Assembly: GCF_014201675.1 (NCBI RefSeq)
Contig: NZ_JACHEZ010000006.1
Span: forward strand, 102,251-166,250
Direction: 5' to 3'
DNA length: 64,000 bases
From: Oceanithermus desulfurans
GTDB lineage: Bacteria > Deinococcota > Deinococci > Deinococcales > Marinithermaceae
Part shown: piece after piece, positions 57,497 to 64,000 of the stretch
How the letters are laid out: each line of letters starts with the position of its first letter
Numbering within the stretch: the stretch's first letter is position 1
Translations under genes and position numbers: made by a program
The notes under the pieces: model-generated
Database searches by the model: none
What the model saw: only the letters and a program-made list of their open reading frames with translations
What the model was told of the DNA's origin: nothing

Positions 57497-57502
57497 TTTA
57501 TA
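57497..57502 (-). promoter_or_regulatory. -10-like box upstream of gltB
   Basis: TATAAA (complement of 57497-57502), predicted leader of about 20-25 nt with AAAGGAGA before the ATG. The -35 position is poor. A TATAAT also reads on the plus strand at 57499-57504, so the strand is uncertain. Confidence 0.35.
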
Positions 57503-57614
57503 ATGTTTCCTTGTTTTGGGGCCTGACGCATATTCATGCGCCTATATGGTCTCCCATTGTATCTTCGGGGGGCGTCTCCGTCAACATGTCGGACGCCTTC
57601 CGGGTCGAACTTAC

Positions 57615-57643
57615 TTGACACGGCGGATACGTATAGATACGAT
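57615..57643 (+). promoter_or_regulatory. Promoter of spoVS
   Basis: TTGACA (57615-57620), 17-bp spacer, TACGAT (57638-57643): the best sigma-A-type promoter in the window. Predicted start near 57650, with CGGAGGT as ribosome-binding site. Confidence 0.7.
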
Positions 57644-57656
57644 ACAAACTAGATAC
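57626..57656. repeat. Iterated GATAC motifs over the spoVS promoter
   Basis: GATAC starts at 57626, 57636, 57641 and 57652 (spacings 10, 5 and 11 bp), running through the spacer, the -10 box and the transcription start. This could be a multi-site operator. Confidence 0.4.
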
Positions 57657-57677
57657 AACCCTATTCGGAGGTCGTCT

Positions 57678-57950
57678 GTGGAAACGTTGCGCGTGTCTGG
57701 TAAATCTCGTCCTAACTCCGTAGCTGGGGCCATTGCTGCACTCTTGCGCTCGCAGGGGGAGGTGGAAGTGCAGGCCATCGGGCCCGCCGCCGTCAACCAG
57801 GCGGTGAAGGCCATCGCCATTGCGCGGGGGTACATCACGCCCGACAACCTCGATTTGTTCGTCAAGCCCGCCTTCGTCAAGCTGGAGCTGGAAAACGAGG
57901 AGCGCACGGCCTTGCGCTTCACGGTGAAATCGCAGCCGCTGAGCTCCTAA
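57678..57950 (+). CDS. spoVS: Stage V sporulation protein S-like protein
   Basis: A 90-residue Alba-like nucleic-acid-binding protein. LRVSGKSRPNSVAGAIAALLR (4-24), EVQAIGPAAVNQAVKAIAIARGYI (30-53) and FVKPAFVKLELENEERTALRF are highly conserved in SpoVS. SpoVS is found in Thermus and Deinococcus, which do not sporulate, and probably acts as a regulator of gene expression. GTG start with CGGAGGT; it has the strongest promoter in the window, carrying GATAC repeats, so it is likely abundant and regulated. Confidence 0.93.
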   Translation: METLRVSGKSRPNSVAGAIAALLRSQGEVEVQAIGPAAVNQAVKAIAIARGYITPDNLDLFVKPAFVKLELENEERTALRFTVKSQPLSS

Positions 57951-58003
57951 GGCACAACCTTCCGAGCCTCCATGGGCCATCACCCAGTTCACATGGGTTC
58001 TGC

Positions 58004-58009
58004 TAGACT
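58004..58009 (+). promoter_or_regulatory. Leaderless-type -10 box for the Zn peptidase
   Basis: TAGACT, 6-nt gap, ATG at 58016. Confidence 0.55.
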
Positions 58010-58015
58010 CATGGC

Positions 58016-58702
58016 ATGATGTTGTTTGGACCTTTTGCCTGGTTGATCCTTCTGGTGCTGCTCGCCACCTTCGTCATCCAGGGGTGGTTGCAGCGCACCT
58101 ACGCGCGATTCAGCCGTGTTCCCAACGCCAAGGGCCTGACCGGCGCGGAGACTGCGCGCCTCATCCTTGACCGCTACGGCCTGACGCAGGTCCGCGTCGA
58201 GCCCGTCCGCGGCCAGCTCACCGACCACTACGACCCCCGCACCAAGACGGTGCGCCTCTCCGAGGGCAACTACGCCTCGCCCTCGCTGGCGGCGCTGGCG
58301 GTGGCGGCGCACGAGGTCGGCCACGCGCTCCAGGACGCCGACGACTACGTCCCCATGCGGGTGCGCGCGCAGCTGGTTCCGGCCGCGCAGATCGGCAGTA
58401 ACCTGGGGCCCTGGCTCTTCATCATCGGGCTGATGCTGCAGATGACGGCGCTGGCCACGCTCGGCCTCTACCTCTTCGCCGCGGCGGCGATCTTCCAGCT
58501 GGTCACGCTGCCGGTGGAGTTCAACGCCAGCAGCCGCGCGCTGGCCAACCTGCGAAAGTTCGAGCTACTCGCGCCCAACGAGCTGCCGGCGGCGCGCAAG
58601 GTGCTGACGGCCGCGGCCATGACCTACGTGGCGGCGCTGGCCATGAGCGTGGCCTACCTGATCCAGTACGCGGCCATCCTGGGCGTGGGCCGCGACGACT
58701 GA
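58016..58702 (+). CDS. Membrane zinc metallopeptidase (YugP/Zn_peptidase_2 type)
   Basis: A 228-residue membrane protease. One N-terminal hydrophobic segment (7-27), a cytoplasmic catalytic part with HEVGH (His99, Glu100, His103) in AVAAHEVGHALQDA, then three hydrophobic segments. LTGAETARLILDRYGL and DHYDPRTKTVRLSEGNY are family landmarks, and FNASSRALANLRKFEL follows the later helices. Substrates unknown; a role in membrane protein quality control is inferred. Confidence 0.92.
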   Translation: MMLFGPFAWLILLVLLATFVIQGWLQRTYARFSRVPNAKGLTGAETARLILDRYGLTQVRVEPVRGQLTDHYDPRTKTVRLSEGNYASPSLAALAVAAHEVGHALQDADDYVPMRVRAQLVPAAQIGSNLGPWLFIIGLMLQMTALATLGLYLFAAAAIFQLVTLPVEFNASSRALANLRKFELLAPNELPAARKVLTAAAMTYVAALAMSVAYLIQYAAILGVGRDD

Positions 58703-58712
58703 CCCTACCCCG

Positions 58713-59945
58713 ATGAACGTACGCGAAGACCCCAGGGCGCTGGCCCTGGGGGTTCTCGTCAAGGTCGGGCGGGGCAGGTTCGCCGCCCCGACCCTCGACC
58801 TGGCGCTCTCGCGGAGCGGGCCGGAGCCCCAGGCGGCGGGGCTCGCCACCGACCTGGTCTACGGGACACTGCGCCGGCTGCGCTGGATCGACTGGAGCCT
58901 GAAGCCGTTGCTGCGGCGCCCCGAACGGCTGCCCGAGGCGGTGCGCTGGGCGCTGCGCGCGGGCGGCTACGAAAAACTCTTCACGCCGCGCCCCCCGTAC
59001 GCGTCGGTGAACGCCTGGGTGGAGGTCGCGGCCCGGAGCCATCCCCGGCTGCGCGGCCTGGTGAACGCGGTGCTGCGGCGGCTGGAGCCGCGGCCCGCCC
59101 CGGAGGCGGTGCGGCTGGGTCTCCCCGACTTCCTCTACGAGGAGTGGCGCGCGCGCTTTGGCGACCCCGGCTGGATGGAGGCCCTCAACGAGCCGGCCCC
59201 GCTCTGGCTCACGCTCTTCCCCGGGGGCGAAGCGGAGCTGGCGGCGCAGGGGGTACCGTTCGAAGCCGGCCCCGTGCCCGGCAACGTACGCGTCCACGGT
59301 TTCTCGGTGCGCCGCATCGCGGCCTTCCGCAAGGGGTTGGCGCAGCCCCAGAACCCCGCTTCGCTGCTGGCGGCGCAGCTGCTCGAGGCCGGTTCGGGCG
59401 AGCGCGTCCTCGACCTGGCCGGCGGCGCCGCCCTCAAGGCCGCCTGGCTGGCCGCCCGGGGAGCACAGGTGACCAGCGTGGACGCGGACGCACGCCGCCA
59501 GCGGGCAGGCCGGCGCAACCTGGCCCGTCTGGGCCTGGAGGTGGCGTTCCTGACCCGCGATCTCACACGCCCCCTCGACCTTACGGCGCCCAAGGTGCTG
59601 CTCGACGCGCCCTGCCTGGGCACCGGCACGCTAAGGGGCCACCCCGAACTGCGCATGCGGCTCGAGCCGGAAGCGCTCGAACCCACGGTGCGGCTCCAGG
59701 CGCGGCTGCTCGAAACCGCCGCCCGCGCCACCGAACCCGGCGGTCTGCTCGTCTACGCCGTTTGCTCGCTCACCGAAGCCGAGGGCGAGGAGCAGGTCGC
59801 CCGGTTCCTACAGGCCCACCCGGAGTTCGAGCCGGTGGAAATCGAAAGCCCCGTGCCCCTGCTGGCACGGGGACACGGGGTCTACGTCCGACCCGAAAAC
59901 GGGCTGGACGGGTTCTACTACGCGCGGCTGCGGCGCCGGAGCTAG
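58713..59945 (+). CDS. RsmB-like 16S rRNA m5C methyltransferase
   Basis: A 410-residue RNA methyltransferase of the Fmu/Sun family. NusB-like N-terminal domain (about 5-140), then the Rossmann-fold catalytic domain: SAM motif VLDLAGGAALKAAWLA (about 230-245; usual DLCAAPGGK degenerated to DLAGGAALK), motif IV LLDAPCLGTGTLR with catalytic Cys, and motif VI YAVCSLTEAEGE. The family methylates C967 of 16S rRNA. The altered SAM loop is notable but catalytic cysteines are intact. The gene begins 10 bp after the peptidase gene. Confidence 0.87.
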   Translation: MNVREDPRALALGVLVKVGRGRFAAPTLDLALSRSGPEPQAAGLATDLVYGTLRRLRWIDWSLKPLLRRPERLPEAVRWALRAGGYEKLFTPRPPYASVNAWVEVAARSHPRLRGLVNAVLRRLEPRPAPEAVRLGLPDFLYEEWRARFGDPGWMEALNEPAPLWLTLFPGGEAELAAQGVPFEAGPVPGNVRVHGFSVRRIAAFRKGLAQPQNPASLLAAQLLEAGSGERVLDLAGGAALKAAWLAARGAQVTSVDADARRQRAGRRNLARLGLEVAFLTRDLTRPLDLTAPKVLLDAPCLGTGTLRGHPELRMRLEPEALEPTVRLQARLLETAARATEPGGLLVYAVCSLTEAEGEEQVARFLQAHPEFEPVEIESPVPLLARGHGVYVRPENGLDGFYYARLRRRS

Positions 59946-60145
59946 CCGTGGGAGCTGGCTTCGTCCTCGGAGAAGAGGCCGTCGGCGAAGGCCATCCAGT
60001 AGCCGCCGAAGGCCGGGAAGAGAACGATCAGGACCCAACCGTAGAGGCTCGGCATCCAGCTGCCCAGGAAAATCTTGTTGACGATCACGACGCCGATCAG
60101 GAGCGCGACGAAGAAGACCAGGTAGTAGGTCAAGAACTTACCCAT
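59942..60145 (-). CDS. Small two-helix membrane protein
   Basis: A 67-residue protein with hydrophobic segments at about 5-25 and 33-52 and an acidic, Ser-rich C terminus (SEDEASSHG). No family was recognised. The ATG is 6 nt after a TAGCAT hexamer, typical of leaderless genes here. The 3' end overlaps the convergent methyltransferase gene by 4 bp. Confidence 0.7.
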   Translation of the reverse strand: MGKFLTYYLVFFVALLIGVVIVNKIFLGSWMPSLYGWVLIVLFPAFGGYWMAFADGLFSEDEASSHG

Positions 60146-60151
60146 ACGTCT

Positions 60152-60157
60152 ATGCTA
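60152..60157 (-). promoter_or_regulatory. Leaderless-type -10 box for the small membrane protein
   Basis: TAGCAT (complement of 60152-60157), 6-nt gap, ATG. Confidence 0.5.
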
Positions 60158-60190
60158 GAAGATTTTTCTCCGCGCCGGTAGGGACAAGGG

Positions 60191-61639
<1,449 letters not shown>

Positions 61640-61697
61640 GGGACCTCCTAAGGCACGGTTCGAGGGCTGGACTGTGGGGGAATCCAGAAACGAGGGG

Positions 61698-61730
61698 CTA
61701 ACGCCGACATCGGCGCCCGGTCCTCATCAT
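61698..61730 (-). CDS. Candidate 10-codon leaderless ORF with a Cys codon before cysS
   Basis: ATG ATG AGG ACC GGG CGC CGA TGT CGG CGT TAG, encoding MMRTGRRCRR. TAGAAT lies 6 nt before the ATG, the same spacing as other leaderless starts here. The Cys codon TGT sits in the loop region of a short palindrome, CGCCGA-TG-TCGGCG. A ribosome pausing at TGT when charged tRNA-Cys is scarce could change the leader fold. No clear terminator was identified between it and cysS. Coding status is uncertain because of its length. Confidence 0.4.
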   Translation of the reverse strand: MMRTGRRCRR

Positions 61731-61736
61731 GCCCGG

Positions 61737-61742
61737 ATTCTA
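61737..61742 (-). promoter_or_regulatory. -10 box for the cysS leader
   Basis: TAGAAT (complement of 61737-61742), directly after the stop codon of the START-domain gene. Confidence 0.5.
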
Positions 61743-62186
61743 TCACGCGTCGGCCAGGCAACGGTCCTTTAGCCCCTGCAGGAAGCTCTCGATGTTCTCT
61801 TGCATCAGCTTCTTGACGAGCTTCTGCAGCAGCGCGCCGAACATCGGCAGGTTGAGCTCGTAGTCGAGGGTCAGCTTGACGCGGGTCGCGTCCTCGCCCT
61901 CGGGGGTGAAGACCCAGGTGCCCTCGTACTTGTCGAAGTCACCCTCTTCGCTGTAGAAGCGGTTCCTCAGGTTGGCGTCGTCCCACTCCTCCACCTCGGT
62001 CCACTGCACCTTCTTGCCCATGGCCACGGCCAGGTAGTGGGTCACCGAGCGCTCGGGGGTTTGCTCGAGCACCTTGAGTTCTTTGACGTCTTTCAGGTAA
62101 GGGGCCAGCCCTTCCAGGTCCTTGGCCGCGGCGTAAACCCCGGCCGCCGGCCTGGGAATCACGATCTCGGCTTCTACGGTCGGCAT
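61743..62186 (-). CDS. SRPBCC/START-like (polyketide cyclase-type) protein
   Basis: A 147-residue helix-grip-fold protein of the SRPBCC superfamily. EAEIVIPRPAAGVYAAAKDLEGLAPYLKDVKELKVLEQ at the N terminus, a run of beta strands (VTHYLAVAMGKKVQWTEVEEW), and a long C-terminal helix closing a hydrophobic pocket. Such proteins bind lipids or, as RatA/CoQ10-binding proteins, quinone. No enzymatic residues can be assigned. The ATG is 6 nt after TAAAAC. Ligand unknown. Confidence 0.85.
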   Translation of the reverse strand: MPTVEAEIVIPRPAAGVYAAAKDLEGLAPYLKDVKELKVLEQTPERSVTHYLAVAMGKKVQWTEVEEWDDANLRNRFYSEEGDFDKYEGTWVFTPEGEDATRVKLTLDYELNLPMFGALLQKLVKKLMQENIESFLQGLKDRCLADA

Positions 62187-62192
62187 AGGCCC

Positions 62193-62198
62193 GTTTTA
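62193..62198 (-). promoter_or_regulatory. Candidate -10 box for the START-like gene
   Basis: TAAAAC (complement of 62193-62198) overlapping the recX stop, 6-nt gap, ATG. Confidence 0.35.
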
Positions 62199-62672
62199 CT
62201 TCGTTTCCCCATCTTCCCGCAACTTTTCGTAGCGTTGCGCCGCCTCCACGGCTGCGCTCAACGCGAAGCCGCGCGTCTGCAGGAAACGGACCATACGCGC
62301 GTGCTCACCCTTGTGACGCCAGGCCGACTTGTCCAGAAGGGCGAGTGCACGCCCCACCTCGTCCTCACCGTCTCCGCTGGCCGCGAGCACCTCGCGCACG
62401 ATCCGCTCGTCTACGCCTCGGCGGGCCAGCTCCGCGCGCAGGCGCAGTTCACCCCAGCGCTCCCGGCGCGAGCGTACGAAGGCCTCGGCAAAGGCCCGGT
62501 CGTCGAGGTAGCCCCACTCGAGCAGGCGACCCAGCACGGCCCGCGCCACCTCGGGGGTGGTTCGCGCCAGCAGCTTGCGCTCGAGCTCGGCCCGGCTTTG
62601 CATGCGACGCCCCAGGGACCTCAGCGCGTACTGCATGGCCCGCTCCTCGCTGTACGGCTCCTTCGGCTTCAC
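62196..62672 (-). CDS. recX: Regulatory protein RecX
   Basis: A 158-residue helical-repeat protein that modulates RecA filaments. SEERAMQYALRSLGRRMQSRAELERKLLAR (8-37), LEWGYLDDRAFAEAFVRSRRERWGELRLRAELARRGV (about 52-88) and a third repeat at the C terminus show the RecX pattern. recA is not in the window. The start is GTG with GGAGG only 2 nt away and TAGGCT 7 nt upstream, more consistent with a leaderless mRNA. Confidence 0.93.
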   Translation of the reverse strand: MKPKEPYSEERAMQYALRSLGRRMQSRAELERKLLARTTPEVARAVLGRLLEWGYLDDRAFAEAFVRSRRERWGELRLRAELARRGVDERIVREVLAASGDGEDEVGRALALLDKSAWRHKGEHARMVRFLQTRGFALSAAVEAAQRYEKLREDGETK

Positions 62673-62679
62673 CGCCTCC

Positions 62680-62697
62680 AGCCTACACGGCTATACT
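62680..62697. promoter_or_regulatory. Divergent leaderless-type -10 boxes (recX / phosphoesterase)
   Basis: Minus strand: TAGGCT (complement of 62680-62685) 7 nt before the recX GTG. Plus strand: TATACT (62692-62697) 7 nt before the phosphoesterase GTG. Confidence 0.5.
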
Positions 62698-62704
62698 GGG
62701 TGTC

Positions 62705-63397
62705 GTGCGCGTTTTCGCCATCGCCGATCCCCACCTCTCCAGCCAAAACCCCAAGCCCATGGACGTCTTCGGTCCGGGCTGGGAAGGCCACCCCGAAGCC
62801 TTCTTCGAGGGCTGGCGGCGGGTGGTAGGGCCGGACGACCTGGTCATCGTCGCCGGCGACATCTCCTGGGCCATGCGGCTCGACGAAGCCTTGCCCGACC
62901 TCCGGGCCATCGCCGAGTTGCCTGGGCGCAAGGTGTTGATTCGCGGCAACCACGACTACTGGTGGCCCTCGATCAGCCGCCTGCGCGCCGCGCTGCCCGC
63001 CGGGATGTACGCGATTCAGAACGACAGCCTGGTCATCGATGGGGTGGCCGTGGCCGGCACCCGCGGCTGGCTGGTGCCCGGCAGCCCGGAGTACACGGAG
63101 CAGGACGAGAAGATTTACAAACGCGAGGTCGAACGGCTGCGGCTCAGTCTGGAGAGCCTGAAAGGGAAAAGCTTCGACCACCTGATCGTAGCGCTCCACT
63201 TCCCGCCCACCGGCCCCGACGGCAGCCCCACCGGCTTTACCGACCTGATTGAGCAGTACGAACCCGACGCCGTCGTCTACGGCCACCTGCACGGGGCCGA
63301 GAACACCTGGCTGCTCACGAACTGGAAGGGCATCCCCCTGCACCTGGTCGCGGCCGACTACCTGCACTTCAAGCCCAAGCTCGTTTTGCAAGTCTAA
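62705..63397 (+). CDS. Metallophosphoesterase
   Basis: A 230-residue calcineurin-like phosphoesterase. Metal ligands in order: IADPHLS (residues 6-12), VAGDISWAM (about 47-55), RGNHDYWW (about 77-84), ALHFPP and YGHLHG near the C terminus. Belongs to a group of predicted phosphoesterases with unknown natural substrates. Start GTG at 62705, 7 nt after TATACT. It lies alone between recX (divergent) and the insertion sequence. Confidence 0.88.
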   Translation: MRVFAIADPHLSSQNPKPMDVFGPGWEGHPEAFFEGWRRVVGPDDLVIVAGDISWAMRLDEALPDLRAIAELPGRKVLIRGNHDYWWPSISRLRAALPAGMYAIQNDSLVIDGVAVAGTRGWLVPGSPEYTEQDEKIYKREVERLRLSLESLKGKSFDHLIVALHFPPTGPDGSPTGFTDLIEQYEPDAVVYGHLHGAENTWLLTNWKGIPLHLVAADYLHFKPKLVLQV

Positions 63398-63505
63398 CCA
63401 AACCGCTGCTGTTCCACGCTTCGCGCCATCGCGCACGCGCCGGTTCGCGATACGTCAGTATATCGACCAGGTATTGAGCTAGGTGTAACCTCCCAACACG
63501 TTGTT

Positions 63506-63575
63506 CACTGGAACCCCTCACCCTGCTGCCTGTGCAAGAGTGGCTTTTGGAACGAGAGGAGGAGGGGTTCCAGTG
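63506..63575 (+). promoter_or_regulatory. Long inverted repeat sequestering the transposase start codon
   Basis: CACTGGAACCCCTC (63506-63519) is perfectly complementary to GAGGGGTTCCAGTG (63562-63575). The right arm contains the end of the ribosome-binding region and the GTG start codon; the loop is 42 nt. In a transcript entering from outside, the start would be buried in a 14-bp stem. Confidence 0.65.
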
Positions 63576-64000
63576 ACTCATCACAAGAACGCGCGACTCA
63601 CCTACCAAGCAAGGCGCATCCTTGTGTCCCGCATTATCCACGAAGGCTTGCCGGTAAGGGAAGTTGCCAAGGCCCAGGGCGTCAGCCCCAGAACCGCCTA
63701 CAAGTGGCTCAGGCGCTACCGGGAAGAGGGCGAAGCCGGCCTTTTCGACCGCAGTTCAAAGCCACGGCGAAGCCCCAGGCGCACCCCTGAGAAGGTCCGG
63801 GAACAGGTTGTTCGGCTTCGTCGGCAACGCTGGCCCTACCACGCCATCGCTGAGTGGCTTGGAATCTCCAAGAGCACGGTGGGGAGGATCCTGAAGGACG
63901 AGGGACTGAACCGCCTTTCTGTTTTGGAACCCAAGCCCCTGCCCAAGCGCTTCGAGGTAAAGGCTCCCGGCGTGCTCCTGCACCTGGACACCAAGAAGCT
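63573..64000 (+). CDS. IS481-family transposase, N-terminal part
   Basis: The visible 142 residues start THHKNARLTYQARRILVSR and carry an HTH: REVAKAQGVSPRTAYKWLRRYREEGEAGLFDRSSKPRRSP (about 31-70), then a second HTH (YHAIAEWLGISKSTVGRIL). The final residues (VLLHLDTKKL) open the DDE catalytic domain, with its first Asp. Start is GTG with GAGGAGGAGG upstream, partly buried in a stem. The frame is open to the window edge. Confidence 0.9.
   Translation, partial: MTHHKNARLTYQARRILVSRIIHEGLPVREVAKAQGVSPRTAYKWLRRYREEGEAGLFDRSSKPRRSPRRTPEKVREQVVRLRRQRWPYHAIAEWLGISKSTVGRILKDEGLNRLSVLEPKPLPKRFEVKAPGVLLHLDTKK

Larger units (their letters stand above)
63484..64000 (+). mobile_element. IS481-family insertion sequence, left part
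   Basis: The left end begins TGTAACCTCCCAACACGTTG at 63484, the TGT form usual for this family, and the transposase frame runs off the window. Base composition is less GC-rich than the flanking genes. The right terminal repeat and target duplication lie outside, so the exact boundary is provisional. The 86 bp between the phosphoesterase and the IS hold no gene or clear signal. Confidence 0.8.

Overview
The window is a GC-rich, gene-dense bacterial chromosome segment. The organism is most likely a member of the Thermales (Deinococcus-Thermus phylum; Oceanithermus, Marinithermus or a relative). This is inferred from Thermus-like AspRS and HisRS, a SpoVS gene in a segment with no sporulation genes, and many genes whose -10 box (TANNNT) sits 5-7 nt before the start codon, the leaderless layout known in this phylum. 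GTG and TTG starts are common and most operons have 4-bp stop/start overlaps. No rRNA, tRNA, CRISPR array or prophage was seen.

Layout. 1-1020: a small Xre-type regulator operon with a membrane protein running off the left edge, divergent from a two-gene YeeE/YedE sulfur transporter (1039-2030). 2049-7592 (minus): hisS, aspS, a PhzF-like protein and two HAD phosphatases. 7682-9142: a 28-bp dif-like palindrome, a tyrosine recombinase and a YjbR protein. 9107-16000 (minus): smpB, cell-wall amidase, GerMN protein, MazG-like protein, smc and a Ca2+/H+ antiporter as one tightly packed block. 16089-19822: ABC sugar-type importer (two permeases and a binding protein, no ATPase). 19924-22895: gap-pgk-tpiA glycolytic operon. 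22947-27665 (minus): transaldolase, rho, LysM/M23 peptidase, pdxS and pdxT. 27746-31326: ileS behind a T-box leader.

31373-38097 (minus): mfd, a DHH-CBS-CCA fusion and two M50 family membrane proteins, one of which has lost its protease residues. 38128-39360: MFS transporter behind a possible 16-codon leader ORF. 39337-42310: mnmD, a DUF554 protein, gatC and serS. 42362-49833: an amine/amino-acid oxidase, small exported protein, aldehyde dehydrogenase, YbjQ, M20 dipeptidase, a remarkable tandemly duplicated HspR, and malic enzyme, which is divergent from mdh (49920-50873). 51053-57466: enoyl-CoA hydratase/isomerase, an exported protein, a stand-alone globin-sensor protein and gltB. 57678-63397: spoVS, Zn peptidase, RsmB-like methyltransferase, cysS with a possible Cys-containing leader ORF, a START protein, recX and a phosphoesterase. 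63484-64000: the left end of an IS481-family insertion sequence.

The content is mainly housekeeping: translation (four aminoacyl-tRNA synthetases, gatC, smpB, mnmD, CCA enzyme), central carbon and nitrogen metabolism, cell-wall upkeep and genome maintenance. The notable parts are the HspR-HspR fusion, the dif-like site beside the recombinase, the putative leader ORFs before cysS and the MFS gene, the dead M50 paralogue, and the regulatory sites listed below.
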